From NCBI RefSeq assembly GCF_022682495.2, contig NC_071396.1:54556022-54620021 (forward strand): a stretch of 64,000 nucleotides of DNA. Direction: 5' to 3'. This document shows positions 23,190 to 34,998 of this stretch, in pieces. The position numbers and the translations under genes are program-made. The DNA is from Desmodus rotundus (taxonomy: Eukaryota; Chordata; Mammalia; Chiroptera; Phyllostomidae). The notes under the pieces were generated by a model. That model searched no databases. It worked only from the letters and a program-made list of their open reading frames with translations, and was not told the origin of the DNA. Every line of letters starts with the position of its first letter. The first letter of the stretch is position 1.

Positions 23190-23226
23190 TTGTCTTGGGG
23201 TAAGCTCCCCCAAGACAAGCTCCCCC
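23190..23226. repeat. GC-rich hairpin with overlapping direct repeat
   Basis: An 11-bp perfect inverted repeat (ttgtcttgggg, 23190-23200; ccccaagacaa, 23208-23218) encloses a 7-base loop. The word aagctccccc is repeated directly at 23202-23211 and 23217-23226. No gene is adjacent, so this is a structural observation only. Confidence 0.7.
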
Positions 23227-23295
23227 TTCACTGCATACACTATACCTCAAGGTAAGGTGAGAGTTACTTGGTAGAAAGACCTGCCAGCATAGGTG

Positions 23296-23697
23296 GTGTG
23301 ATAGGATGCATGGTGTCCCCCTTGCAAATTCTTATGTTGAAGTCCTAAGCCCCAATGCCTCCAAATAGGATTCTCTTTGGAGATAGGGCCTTTAAAGAGA
23401 TAATTAAGGTAAAATGAGATGGGTAGGGTGATGGCTCTAGTCTGATTTGACTGGTGTCCTTACAAGGAGAGGTGATTTGAAGCCAGCAACACATGTGCAC
23501 CAAGGAAAAACATCTGCGGGCACATATAGCAAGAAGGTGGCCATCCACAAGCCAAGAAGAGAGGCCTCAGCAGAAACCAAACATGCTGACACCTTAATCT
23601 TGGACTTTTAGCCTGTAGAACTGTGAGACAATAAATTTCTGTTCTTTAAGACACCTAGTTTGTGGTGTTTTCTTATGGCAGCCCTAGCAAACTGGGA
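23296..23697 (+). repeat. MaLR-type LTR (MLT1/MST-like), solo
   Basis: The LTR follows the MaLR consensus from gataggatgcatggtgtccc through cttatgttgaagtcctaagcccc, ggtgtccttacaaggagagg and gcaagaaggtggccatccac. It continues with cttaatcttggacttttagc and acaataaatttctgttcttt, to gcagccctagcaaact. This is a near full-length, diverged single LTR with no internal region. Confidence 0.85.
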
Positions 23698-24564
23698 GAA
23701 ATAAAATTTATTGTAAGCTGAGCAGCTATCCCAAGAAATCTCCTGTATCACTATAAGCACCTATATCAACAACTAATGATTACACAGACATGTGTAGCTA
23801 TAGTTCTCCACTTGCTAGGAGTGCATGACTGGATCCAAGTATTGCACTCTCCTAAGACTGGGACAGAGAATGCAGCAACTCATCCTTGCTCCTAGATCAT
23901 TGAGAATATTCTCCAGTGTGTACTTGCTTGGGGCCGAGACTTCTGGGAAGGGGAAGTCATAGCAGTATGTGCTTTTGCAATCCTGGCTGCTCTGATAGGA
24001 TTTCCCACTAGAACTATCCCCGTTACCCACCATGTAGAATCCCAGGCACTGCAAGTCTTACCTACCCTGTCTGCTTCCTCGCCTCTGACTATTACTGTGC
24101 TCGGAGTGAAGTTCACAGTTTATGCCAGTGATTGCTACTGGGACTGGCTTTACCATGCAGTGGGTTTACACATTTGTCAGCAGATGTGAACTGTAAGGAC
24201 TATGTGACTTACCCTCAGCCTGAATTGCTCACATTACTTCCTTAATTTGCTGCTTGACTTGGGCTGTGGGGACCTGCCTTGGGTTTGCCTGGTAGTTTAG
24301 GGCAATTGTTAGCATTCATGAATCGTACCTTAAACTGCACTTCCCCTCAGGATTTCCCCTGTTTGCAAACAAACCTTTCAAAGTGCCCCAAAATAGGATT
24401 GGCTACTCCAGCTGTTGTTTATGGAGGTCAGAGTGTCTCCCCCCTGGGAACTTCCTTGCTGTGTTGCAGGCAAACCTATTCAATTACATAGTTACTCTTC
24501 ACACATACCAGAGCCAAAGAAAAATTCTGTCCACTCCAATCTCATCTAGGCAGGTAATCCCTTC
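23698..24564. other. Unique sequence
   Basis: No gene or repeat is recognised. Short open frames on both strands carry no motif. Confidence 0.35.
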
Positions 24565-24725
24565 TATCCTGAAATGGTTTTTGGCTTTCCACTATGTACA
24601 GAATAAAGCCCCGTTCCTTAGTGTGGAACCCAAACATTTTTAATTAGACCTCAGCTCCCCTTTCTGGCCATATCCACACTCACACACCAGCCTCCCAGTT
24701 TACCTGTGTTACTAAATCATTACTT

Positions 24726-25202
24726 CCCATGTCTTTTTAAAATTAAATTTATTGGGGTGACAATGGTTAATCAGATTATATGGGTTTCAACTGTACAATT
24801 CATAATGCATCATCTGTATATTGCATTGTGTGCCCATCACCTAAAGTCGTATCTTCTTTTGTCACCATATTTTTGACTCTCTTTACTCTTTACTACCTTT
24901 TCACCTCCCTTCCCTCTGGTAACTACCATACTGTTTTCTGTGTCTGTGAGTTTCAGTTTTATGTGCCACATACAGGTGAAATCATATTGTTCTTAACTTT
25001 TTCTCTCTGACTTATGTCGCTTAGCATGATACTGTCAGGGTCTGTCCATGTTACCAGAAATGGCAGTATTTCATCTCTTCTCATGGCTGAGTAGTATTCC
25101 CTTGTATATAGGTACCATGTCTTCTTTATCCAATCATCTCGCAAGGAATACTTCGGTTGTTTCCATGTCTTTGCCACCGTGAATAACGCTGCCCATGTCT
25201 TT
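24726..25202 (-). mobile_element. LINE-1 3' end inserted in L2, 11-bp duplication
   Basis: The 11-mer cccatgtcttt at 24726-24736 recurs at 25192-25202. Between them lies a minus-strand L1 with its UTR (attggggtgacaatggttaa and following) and ORF2 C-terminal text (ttatgtcgcttagcatgata, gaataacgctg). It is 5'-truncated to about 455 bp and is older and more diverged than the bat-type L1s elsewhere in the window. Confidence 0.85.
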
Positions 25203-25354
25203 GCTCATGCTTTTTTTCTCTATGCAAAGTGCCTTTTTGTCTCATCACCATCTTTTTAAATTCTACCCATCTTTGGAACCCTCCACTAAACTTGTTGAGG
25301 CCTGGGACAGCATCTTGTTGCTGCCCCTATGCCAGGACCCATCCAGTGCTTTTA

Positions 25355-25570
25355 GAATAACAATTATCATTTATTGAGAGTTTCTTATGTGCCAAGCTGT
25401 GTGCTAAAGTGTTCAGTCTACATTTTTTATTTAATAGGCAACATAGTTTTTTAAATGAAGCCCCTAAGACAGAGAAGTTGAGTAACTTCCCCCGATCACA
25501 CTGTGTGCCAACGGTGGGGGCAGAATTGGAACCCATTTCTCCCACTTCTCAACACTAGTATATAATGCTG
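25355..25570 (-). repeat. MIR SINE nested in L2
   Basis: The reverse complement of MIR is seen as acaattatcatttattgagag, then ttatgtgccaagctgtgtgc, the acagagaagttgagtaacttcc core and a degraded head to about 25570. It sits inside the L2 at 24565-25615. Confidence 0.75.
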
Positions 25571-25619
25571 CCTTTCAGCACTCAATATATGCATGCTGAA
25601 TTGATTTGAATGAAATAGC

Positions 25620-25960
25620 CTTTCCATTTCAAGAGCTTATTCATGTTAAGGTGAGTTTGTGGAACATCTCCCAGGCATGATTGCCATTGCTGCAGCTACT
25701 GCTGCTGTTACCAACTTCTTTCTGTAACTCCCAGCCAGGAAGGTTGCCTAACAGAGGCTCGGGGAGATGAAGAGCCCCAGAGTGTCGTTAAAGATCAAGG
25801 TGCATTGCTGATCTTGGCTCAGCCATGCTGTAGCCAAACAAAGGTGATGCATTCGGTGCATTTGCCATGCTAAGGAAAGAACAGCTGAATGTTAACCAGC
25901 ACATTAATCATGCTGACAGATGGTCTGCCTGGCTGGGGCTCTTGAGCAGACTCTTCCTAT
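25620..25960. other. Candidate conserved non-coding element
   Basis: This repeat-free block contains balanced, motif-rich sequence, for example aaaggtgatgcattcggtgc, aaagaacagctg and atcatgctgacagatgg. These include E-box-like and TGCTGA words. It lacks open frames of note. The call rests on texture only; conservation could not be tested. Confidence 0.25.
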
Positions 25961-26799
25961 CTCACAGGCTCACTGCTATGTACCTTTTAGTCTGGAGAGA
26001 ATAATAGAAGATAGAGGTTTACATGGGGAACCAGGGCAGCATTAGTAATGGCTAGAGGAATAGGTTAGGTTCTCTGACATTTTAATTGCCTTTATGCTGC
26101 TTGCCCAGGACACGACCTTTTCTTTCTAGCACAGAAGCCCACCCCCATGTCACTGCCACTTAAAAATATGCACTCCCATTCTGGTTCCACACCCAAGATG
26201 GTTCCCTTTTACAGCCTCACACGTAGCACTGAAAATGGCTACTGCCAACCAGTCAGGTAAGCGTAGCTGCTGAAGAAATCTGGCATTCCTGGTGTTATTT
26301 CTGTTGACTCAGTGGGCAGAGTCTAATTTGAACCTGGAAAAATTTAGCCTGCCTGAGGCTAGTGGGCAGGTGTTGATTTTTGTGACTGGGCTTCTTGAAT
26401 CACTAGGGCATCCAGATATTCCAGGCTGATGGTACCTCGACAGGAAACTCCAAATTCCAATTGCTGGGAGTCTGGGGTCTCGGCGAATCCCATCTTGCAC
26501 TGGTTTGACTGACAATGTCCTGACTTATCATTTGTGGAGAAATATAACTATATAATGGTATTGATATCTGTATACATATCTATCTATCAGTCATTGATCC
26601 ACTCAACTCAATGGGCAAACCTAGTCAGACACAAAGGTAGATAAGCCTGCCTCCATCCTCAGTTTTTTGGGTAGACTACGGTGAGGGGGGGGGGGAAACT
26701 TGATAAAGAAAAAATACAGTGAAAGCAAAAGAGGACAAAGTGTGACAGCTTTTCCTTCCTCCCTTTTGTTTTCTTAATAGGAAAGAGAGTCAACGAGTA
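25961..26799. other. Unique sequence
   Basis: Nothing is recognised apart from a short TATC repeat near 26575 and a G run at about 26684-26694. Confidence 0.35.
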
Positions 26800-26995
26800 T
26801 TCAACACTACTCAGCGTTGAGCAGTGCTCACAGGGGTTCTCACTGAGTCCTGACAGTGGGCCTTTGACATAGCTTTCATTGTCCCTTTTTCCCAGGAGGG
26901 AAGACTGAGAACCAGAGTGAGTAACATGGCCAAAGTCCTAGAGGCTGTAAATGCTGGGTTGGGATCTAACATGGGCTGATCTTCTCCTGAGCTCA
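26800..26995 (-). repeat. MIR SINE
   Basis: The MIR core on the minus strand is recognisable as cattgtccctttttcccaggagggaagactgag, followed by gtgagtaacatggccaaagtc. The tail side begins near 26805. Confidence 0.6.
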
Positions 26996-28489
26996 CCTGT
27001 CTGCCATGGTGAACAGTCACGTTTCTCAGCATATTTCAGACTGTCTGTCCTCTGAAACAAACCAGTTCGTTATGACAGGAGGTGAGGGGACAGAGGGAAT
27101 CAATACATTCTCCTTTGTGGGCAGTTCTATGCCAACTGCCCAAAGCACTTTATATACTCTCAGCGTATACCCACATTTGAAGCTTTTGATCAGCTCTTCC
27201 TATAACACCAGGACTGACAATACCCACTTATAAAAACATCCTCTTGACTGGACACCTAGGGCGTCTGTGTCTCCTTTGAATTTTTTTCAGACAGAAAAGA
27301 TATCAGTGGTTCAATCGAGCCAATTGCTCGTAAAACCCAGGATGTTCAATGTGGGTTGACACATTCTTGGCACATTCTGAATGAAGTCTTTAATTTATTT
27401 TGAATTAACGTTTTGAATGGTTGTTAGTATTTGAATTTTCCAACCCTTTTTAGATTGGGAAATGGGCCAGGTCAATTTGTAATCCCGTTGACAGAGTCCT
27501 GAGACCAGACAAACTTCTGTCGCTGTTTTTGGGCCAAAATATTACTACTTAATCCTCTAGAGGTCTGGATACAGATGGCAGAATAGACCTCCCAGGCACA
27601 TCCTGGAGGCTACACATCATTTAGCCAATCCACAAAGCTGTGGCTTTTTAAACAACTCACATGCTGGCCCTAAGTTTGAGAGCCTCCCAAGGAAATCCTC
27701 AGAGAAATGGGTTATTTTCGGGTGCAGTGAGTGGAAGACACAAAGACACAGTTCTCTGGAAGAGTTTATCTCCTTGGGAACTCACCAAAGAACAGGGAAG
27801 CAGCAGAAAGGTAGGTGGGAGGAGAGAGGAGGACAGGACGATTTGTATACACTGCAGCTTAACTTATTTTTAGTTTTGCATAGTGTCATTGTGTATATTT
27901 ATGAAATAATTTGTGAAATCTTTTTTGGTCTTTTATAAAATTTTTCTTCCTTCCCAAATGTCATTTGTCTTAAGCCAGCAGAAACACAAGTTTTGTTTTT
28001 AAACAATATGTGTCATCTTATGATTTAAAACTGGATGTCAAAGTCTGACTCCCATGCCTGACCTCTCCAACATACAGAGCAGTTCCCATAAACTTAGAGT
28101 CAAGCTCATTGACTTGGCTTATTTTTTTTCTGTTTCTCATTTTATGTGGCTGTGAGGAGTTAATGCTGAATTGGTTCGAAAATTGTCAAAACTTAAATGC
28201 ACTGAAAGACCTCAGATGTCCTTTCTCCCTCCCCATTGGGCAGCTTTGGGGAGTGGGAGAGTTCATTCCCCACAAGCCAAGGCACATTCACACTCACAAG
28301 ACTGCAGTGGAGGCACCTTGGTCTTTTAAAATAATAGTGTAGGGTGCATTGTGATTGATTTTCCATCGTCCGTTGGAGGGTTGGTTGACCTTCACCAAGT
28401 CAGTCACAGCAGTTGTATCTCCTTTGCCATTGATTGGTTTAGATGTGGGTCAGCCAAGTCAATTGGGTCTTCTGAGATTTGCCTGAGGC
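26996..28489. other. Unique sequence without a recognisable gene
   Basis: I recognise no repeat or exon. The frames (70-77 aa) have no motif and no consistent codon context. Confidence 0.35.
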
Positions 28490-28640
28490 TCTTGAGGTGC
28501 CAGTCTCTCTGAGACTTACTCTCCCATCTGCAAAACGAAGACAGTAGTCATATCTAACTCATTGATTGTTGTAAAGGCTGGGTTATTGCTTAGTAAATAA
28601 CTGGTATATGGTAAGCACTCAGAATAAGAATTATTATCAT
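28490..28640 (+). repeat. MIR SINE fragment
   Basis: MIR 3' half: cccatctgcaaaacgaagac, then catatctaactcattgattgttgtaaagg and atggtaagcactcagaataag. The tRNA-like head is missing. Confidence 0.6.
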
Positions 28641-28649
28641 CCCTTAAAA

Positions 28650-28990
28650 TTTTTCCAACTTTTGATCCAGATATCAAGACATTCTACTTCTATGAAATAT
28701 GTTGAAAGTGTATTTAGAAATGCATGGGAAGATAAAGAGATATACATAAGATATTCATCATGGTATTATAATCCAAACCCTAATTATTCCAAGAATTGTC
28801 CAACAATAGTTAGTAATGAAGTTTCCACTCCAAAAAATACTTTGAAGCCATTAAATATTATGTAGTAGAATATTATTAGTGAAATGAAAAGCAGTTTATA
28901 TTATTTCATAATGACCAGGTTGCTTTACAAAGATAGATATAGAAACAAACAGATAGAGGTAGAAACAATTACAAATACACATATAAATAC
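28650..28990 (+). repeat. Very old LINE-1 ORF2 C-terminal fragment (L1ME type)
   Basis: Plus-strand text follows the late ORF2 wording of old L1s: ccagatatcaagacattctacttctatg, then gatattcatcatggtatt, aattgtccaacaatag and gaagccattaaatattatg. Stops are frequent, so this is a dead remnant that also supplies the 85-aa frame at 28608-28865. Confidence 0.55.
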
Positions 28991-29058
28991 AGGTATAAGG
29001 AGACAGGCAGGATAGCCACCCAAAGTAGCAGAAAGAAGGTATTAAAAAGTACAGGTTT

Positions 29059-29255
29059 TTGCCCTGGCTGGGTGGCTCAGTTGGCTAGAGCATTGACCCA
29101 TAAACCAAAAGGTCGTGGGTTCTATTTCCTGGTCAGGGCACATAATGGGGCAGCCAATTGATGTTTCTCTTTCATATTGATGTTTCTTTCTCTCTCCCAC
29201 TTCTTTTGTACAATCAATAAACATATCCTCAGGTGATGATTAAAAATATGTTTGT
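29059..29255 (+). mobile_element. VES SINE (bat tRNA-derived SINE)
   Basis: The head is gccctggctgggtggctcag, with a tRNA-like B-box region ggtcgtgggttctatttcc and the gtcagggcacat segment. A tail of tttctctctc, then aatcaataaacatatcctc, ends in an A/TG-rich stretch. It is one of eight copies in the window. RNA polymerase III promoter words are present but diverged. Confidence 0.9.
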
Positions 29256-29502
29256 GTGTGTGTGTGTGTGTATGTTTTTCACATGTCTCCTAAACTCTTA
29301 AGGCCATGGGCAGCTAGCATCTTGTCCCAGACTAATTCCCTGAACCTGTCCCCAAAACCCCCTTTTCTCTGACTTCCCAGTGAGCTAAGACAGCCCAGCC
29401 TAGGCTCTCTTGATGCTTCTTTTATGCCAAGCCCTTCCCTGTTTCACTGCTCTCAGCTTTAATAAATGTATCCTCGTAGTTAAAACAAACAAACAAACAA
29501 AC
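29252..29502. repeat. Microsatellites (TG)10 and (AAAC)5
   Basis: An alternating TG run lies at 29252-29271, just behind the SINE tail. An AAAC repeat lies at 29482-29502. The intervening sequence is unique. Confidence 0.85.
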
Positions 29503-30397
29503 AATTTTAGGCTTTAAAAACTGTGCAAGCAATGATACATATTTAGCTGTATTTTGAAGGTAAAAATACAGATACTAGAGAGAAAAATAAAATCACTTCT
29601 AATCTTACCAAGTGTTAACAAAAATCTGAGAAAAATAACTTTTAAATCTTAAAAGATGATTTCTACTTTCTCTTTTCTAAGTATTTTCAAATCTTTCTGC
29701 TATGAGCAGACATAGCTTATATAACCTTTAAAGCTACCAAACATGTATGTTGTTAAAACTATTTGCCACAGATTTCTGCTGAGACCCTGGTGCAGTTTCA
29801 TTTGGCAGATATTTATAAAGAGCCTTCTAGAAGCCAGGCACATTGCTCTGTAGTTCACAAAAACATGTGTACTCTGCTCTCTTAGAGTTTAGACTGTATC
29901 AGATCCACCCAGAGCAAAGAAAAGGGAAGTACCTTTGACTCGGTTGTTTCTGTTAACAGAGTTGGGAACCAGGACTTCTGCCTCCACAGGTCCCCCTGCC
30001 CTGTGCCCAGTGGCTGAGCCAGAGGCTGCTGGATGAATACTTAGCCCATCAGTAGTGCCCATCAGCCTTCGTTGTTGGCACCGGTCACCCTGATTAAACA
30101 TATACGATCAAAGTAAAAATAAAGTGACTTCCAATGTAACTTCAAGGTAGGCCCACTAACCTCCCCATCCAATCAGATTGCTGTCCCTCAGCCCCTCCCA
30201 GTCAGAAATTCAGGAACTGCCTCTCCCTGGGAGGGAGCCAGGGCAGGGCTTCCTTCAGTTTGTTCACTGCGTTGATGTGTCCTCAAACGGAGTGATATTT
30301 GCAGTCTAACTTTTTAGAATGAGCACATAGAAGAAGAGAAGAGGAGAAGGTTCTCTGTCTTGATTTTGTTCTTAGATAATGCATTGCGGGCAAGTGC

Positions 30398-30593
30398 TAG
30401 GGGTGTCCAACCTTTTGGCATCTCTGCACCACACTGGAAGAAGAGTTGTCTTGGGTCACATATTAAATGCATTGTAACATAATCACAAAAAAATCTCATA
30501 ATGTTTTAAGTAAATTTATGATTTTGTTTTGGGCCACATTCACAGCCATTCTGGGCTGTGTGTGGCCTGCAGGCTGCAGGGTGGACCCCCCTG
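30398..30593 (+). mobile_element. hAT-like non-autonomous transposon, copy A
   Basis: The left end reads aggggtgtccaaccttttgg and the right end gggtggacccccctg, an imperfect terminal inverted repeat. The interior (ggaagaagagttgtcttggg, aatgttttaagtaaattta, gggccacattcacagcc) is shared with the copies at 39971 and 58324. There is no coding capacity. The flanks give no clear 8-bp duplication. Confidence 0.75.
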
Positions 30594-31344
30594 TGAGGAA
30601 CCTCCATTGGGAAGAGGTGGTGCTGGAACTCACTGTAAAAACACGTGGCAACACACTATGATGGGAAGTGACAGGCAGAGGGACCTTGATTTGATTCTTG
30701 AGAAAAGCTGTCACATGTGTCTCTCCTACATAGTCTTTGAAGGGAGTTTTTAATAACTATCCTTTCTTTCACCAATTGCCTGAAGTTGAAAGTGTAGGTA
30801 GGAGAGGTAAGAGTGGTGTGGGAGTCAGGGGGACACTTGAAAGGAGTGAAGAAAAAGGGCGTAGAAAGCACGGCGGCAGCGCTCCAGCCTGTCCTCAGTG
30901 CACTTGTAGGGTACTGACCAGAGTTGACCAAACATGATTCTCAGTCGGTGGTTGGCGTGAGCGGGAATGTTTGGAGTTCCATTTTATATGGCTATGATGA
31001 GAGGAGAGATCAGTAGAAAATTAAAAGCAGAAATGTCCAAAATACTAAAGTGAAAGAGCACATTAGTGTTAATGGATCAGATTCACATCCATCCATGTGC
31101 TGCTGGATGTGACCATTCATAAAATCTCAACTTTTGCCAACAGAAAATTTCTGCCAAACTCGGCCTGTTGGCCGTGTTGTCAGTTAGATGTGTGCAGTGT
31201 CACTGTGGTGGTCTCGGCGCCCCTGCTGCATGAATGAGCCTTAGACTGTCGCCTATGAGGAGACACGAAAATGCTAAACCCACCATAAAATTTTGTTACC
31301 AGAGTAGATCAGAATTTAGAAAGTGCAGCTACAGTTTCTTTTAT

Positions 31345-31485
31345 TCTTTCATTTTTCAGTGACAGTTAACATTCAATATTATATTAGTTTCTGGTGTAAT
31401 AGTGGTTAGATATTTATATAACATAAGAAGTGGTCCTCCCATAAGTCTAGTACCCACCTAGCACCTTATGTAGTTGCCATAGTTT
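31345..31485 (-). repeat. LINE-1 3' UTR fragment
   Basis: The text agtgacagttaacattcaat, then tattatattagtttctggtg and taagtctagtacccacctag, is the reverse complement of an L1 3' UTR. The same sequence recurs at 37965-38110 and, more diverged, at 33790-34075. Confidence 0.7.
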
Positions 31486-31744
31486 CTTCTTAAAATTGTA
31501 ACAGAAGCAACTGCTTTGGAGTTAATGAATGCTTTTACTTTAATTTTATGGCACTCAAGATGTAGTTACATTTTATCAATGCTACTACCCTCCCCTATTT
31601 GGAAACCAGGGAGGGATGCCCGTGTTCTTTACAATTATTACCCACTCATCATGGCAAGCTGAAGATTTATGTGGTAATATTGATCTATGTGGATAGTCAA
31701 TCCAGAATATGCAGAGCCTCCAGAAGTATTTTTATCTCTCGGTA

Positions 31745-31975
31745 GTAGTTGTTGTAGTAGGAGAAATAAACATTTATTGAGCCCACAGTATGTCAGGCCC
31801 TGTCAACGATTTTCATGTTGAAAATCCTCTGGAAGTCGTGTTGGGTATGTGTTGTGTTATTTTGTCCTCACAGTAACACAGTAAGGTCAAAAGAGATCAG
31901 TTAATTTATTTAAGACCATACAGAGGTGAAAAGCGGATTTTGACTTAGAAAGTCTAATATCAGGCACTGTGTCAA
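31745..31975 (-). repeat. MIR SINE
   Basis: Minus-strand MIR: aaataaacatttattgagcc, tatgtcaggccctgtc and tcctcacagtaacacagtaagg, then the degraded head to about 31975. Confidence 0.65.
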
Positions 31976-32663
31976 CATATTTACTGGAATCACCTAAGAG
32001 GCTGGAATTGTCTGAATAATTTTTCTCTCTTTTATTTCACTGGGAACAAAAGAGATTTGGTAACGGGCAGGTTTAAAAACCAATGGTGATGATTACTACA
32101 AATATTATTGTCTGACCCCAAAGTATGCGGGTGGTAATAGAAGTCCTTTGTCCTCTTTTGTGTGTTTGCCTGGGAGACATGAACTCTTGGGAACATTGGG
32201 AATGCTCAGCCAGGGCACTCTGAGATAGAAGATAACTGTCTTGGGAGTAATAAAAGCTCGGGCTGAGGGAATTTCTCGTACAAGTTTTAGGCTGCATCGT
32301 CCACTGCTCTTGGAGTCTAAATGCTTGACAACCCCCCAAAGTGTGCACTGTCTTCTGGATTAGGAGAGGTTGATCAGGAAGCCCCCAAAACAATACTTGC
32401 TAAAGGCTGGACTGCAAGCTCAGAGAGCACCCTGTGCCCAGATCTGGGTTTATCACCCAGCTAGTATCATGTTGGGGCTTGTTTTGTGGGGGCAAGGTAG
32501 GGGAGATGCAGGAAGGATGCCAGCATTATGTATGAAGAAAAATCTGGCTGTGTTCTTTGCCTAGTTGCACTTCTTTTAAAAATAGAGAAGCTATTGTTTT
32601 ATTTGAATACACAAAGCTTTTTGTTATATTTATTTGCTGAACTGTCCTTAACACATGTATGAA

Positions 32664-32705
32664 TGTGTGTGTGTGTGTGTGTGCATGTGTGCATGCACAC
32701 ACACA
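32664..32705. repeat. TG/CA microsatellite with a 16-bp palindrome
   Basis: A TG run turns into a CA run around gcatgc, so 32686-32701 is a perfect 16-bp palindrome. This is a simple repeat capable of hairpin or cruciform extrusion. Confidence 0.85.
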
Positions 32706-32908
32706 GATAATTGGAACATTTAAACCTTGAAGCCTCATGCTGAAAAGCTGATGTGAAAATGATGGGCTAATGAAAAGAACCAAACCAGACTTTGGGGTTA
32801 TTAAAGCTTCAGTAGAGACCTGTGGTTGACTATGAAGAAGTATATAAAGTAGAAATGGAAGTGCCTTGCCACCTCATCCCAAATACAGTGATGATTATAA
32901 TTAAAAAT

Positions 32909-33112
32909 CTACCCTGGCTGGTGTGGCTCAGTGAATTGAGTGCCCACCTGTGAACCAAAGGGTCACTGGTTCGATTCCCAGTTAGGGCACATGCCTGGAT
33001 TGTGGGCCAGGTCCTCAGTAAGGGGTGCGTGATAGGCAACCACACATTGATGTTTCTATTCCTCTTTTTCTCCCTCCCTTCTCCTCTCAAAAATAAATAA
33101 AGTCTTTTAAAA
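32909..33112 (+). mobile_element. VES SINE, well preserved
   Basis: The complete element runs from accctggctggtgtggctcag, through an intact B-box-like ggttcgattcccag at about 32969, the gggcacatgcctgg and ccacacattgatgtttct segments, to aaaataaataaagtctttt. It is the best-preserved VES copy in the window. A-rich flanks make the target duplication ambiguous. Confidence 0.95.
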
Positions 33113-33139
33113 AATTATCTTAAAAAAATCAAAATAACC

Positions 33140-33355
33140 TTGTTAAGTGCTGTGTGCCAAGCTATGCTTTTAAACTTTGTAGCTCCAGCAGATATATCCC
33201 TCACAATAGTTCTGTTAGGTAGGTACTGTTACACGAGGGAACTGAAAGATAAAAGGTTGAAGTAACCTGGACAACACCAAACAGGTAGTCAACAGTGAAG
33301 CCAGACCCCAATTACTATATGTCATTAGTGAAGTTTGTGCCCTAACTACTCTATT
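33140..33355 (-). repeat. MIR SINE
   Basis: The core on the minus strand reads ctcacaatagttctgttagg, then taggtactgttacacgaggg and ttgaagtaacctggacaac, followed by a degraded head ending near gccctaactactctatt. Confidence 0.7.
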
Positions 33356-33789
33356 AAATGAATCAGGGATGATCACTGATTTGAAACATTAGACAAAAAA
33401 TCATAAAGGATAAAGTATGCACATTTCAATATTTTATTTTACCTCAAATGTGTATCATTTATACACTGATAGGACACCAAGGCCATTCGTAAGTATGGCT
33501 GCACCAGTTGGCTTTTGCTTTTCTTAAATAAACCACAGCCATTATATAATTTTCAACTGTTGTAATTTTATAGTGGGTGGTGAGTTCTTCAGAGTGTTTT
33601 TTCTTTTTATTTTTTAAGGCAGTCTTCTTTACGGAGTCTTCCCAAAACAATTAATTTACTTGTCATAGAAGAAGCAACTCTTTTTTTTGTTGTTCTTGTA
33701 TTTTACTAGTTTGCATAACTTTGAAAGAAACTGGGTCATTATAACAAGTATAAAACTGCCTTTAACAAATCTGGGGACAAAAGCCATTG

Positions 33790-34075
33790 ATTTATTTTAT
33801 TAAAATTTTTCAAATATAGTTTACATTCAGTATTATTCTGTATGAGTTTCAGATGTACAGCACAGTGGTTAGACAGTCACGTACTTTACAGGGGGTCCCC
33901 TGGTGCTCCAAGTACCCACGTGGCCCTGTACATAGTCATCTCGATATTATTGACTATTCCCTGTGCTGTAATCTCCATCTCCGCGGCTGTTCTATAACCT
34001 CCAATTTGGACTGCTTACTCCCTACATCTTTTCTCCCAGTCCCTCCAACCCCCTCCCCTCTGACAACATAAACAA
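33790..34075 (-). repeat. LINE-1 3' UTR fragment
   Basis: The reverse complement of an L1 3' UTR: agtttacattcagtattatt, agtttcagatgtacagcaca, and the C-rich end tcccagtccctccaacccc. It belongs to the same broad family as 31345 and 37965. Confidence 0.7.
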
Positions 34076-34554
34076 CATAACAGGTGAGACCAAAAGTGCC
34101 TGCCCTGGGCATCAGCCTGAATTTTTACATGGAGCCTGTAGGTACCTTGGGAAAGTCAACTAAGTTAAGAGAACTTCTTTACAATGGGGTTATCAAGCAT
34201 GCTGAGAGTCACCCTTGCAGAAGTCACTCCCTGAGGAGAATCTATTTCTTTTTCCCATGCCCCATACATCTAAGGATATGTACTTATCAAAGCCTGTTAC
34301 CCGCTTCTTTTTCATCTTTTGTATGTAACTTCATACACTTCTCTAATTTCAATTAGTCTTGGCAACCATGCCTTCAAAACATGAAGATTAAAGAGTACAG
34401 CAAATTCCCCAAGAATTTCTAATATCACTCCCCTGAGACTGGGCTGACACTCGAAAAATGAAACAGAACCGAAGAAATTAATAGCATAAATCCAGCATTA
34501 AGAACTGCCTTTTTCTTTTTTTCCAGAGAAAGCCTGAAACTTATTAGCAGGGCC

Positions 34555-34998
34555 TGTAGCCACTTGTGATCTGGCCCCTGCCTTTCCATTTAGCCAGACG
34601 ACTTACTATGCCCAACCTGGCAGTGCTGTTCCTGACGTCCGTTTCTCTGTCCTGGTTCCCCTTGGCATGTGCGCCTCACCTTTTCCTCCACTACCCCACT
34701 AAGAAAAGCCCTTCAAATCCCTGCCCACTACGCTCTTCCTGGTCTCTTCCTGGACTTCTTAGCTCCTGACACTGAGGGGTGTCTTCACTCCAACTTCGCT
34801 GTCCTGCCCTGCACTGAACTTTGTATTCCTATTTTAGCACTTACCCCACTCCCCCACTTGCATGTATGTCAGTCCTACCACAGTGTGAAATCCCGGAGGC
34901 CAGAGATAGGCTTTTATTCATTTTCTTTCCCCAGAGCCTATCCCCATGCTTGACAAATAATGATGGCCAACAAAGACTCGATGAAATAGTGAACAGAT
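34555..34998 (+). repeat. L2 3' UTR, long fragment
   Basis: L2 wording runs continuously: cttgtgatctggcccctgcc, tggttccccttggcatgtg, tcctggtctcttcctggact, tttagcacttaccccactcc and agagcctatccccatgcttgac, to a degraded GATGAA terminus. The 67-94-aa frames here are L2 sequence, not genes. Confidence 0.75.

Larger units (their letters stand above)
24565..25615 (+). repeat. L2 3' end, interrupted twice
   Basis: L2 3' UTR text begins near 24565 (gaaatggtttttggctttccac), runs to about 24736, resumes at about 25192-25352 (tttgctcatgctttttttctc, gaggcctgggacagcatctt) and finishes at about 25572-25615 (cagcactcaatatatgcatgctgaat). The first gap is an L1 insertion and the second a MIR. The three layers give a clear order of events: L2 first, then the L1 and MIR inserted into it. 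Confidence 0.7.

Noticed and set aside
32909..33000. tRNA gene
   Set aside because: The tRNA-like box B word and overall fold belong to the VES SINE head. The body and tail of the SINE follow directly and the tRNA stems are not maintained.
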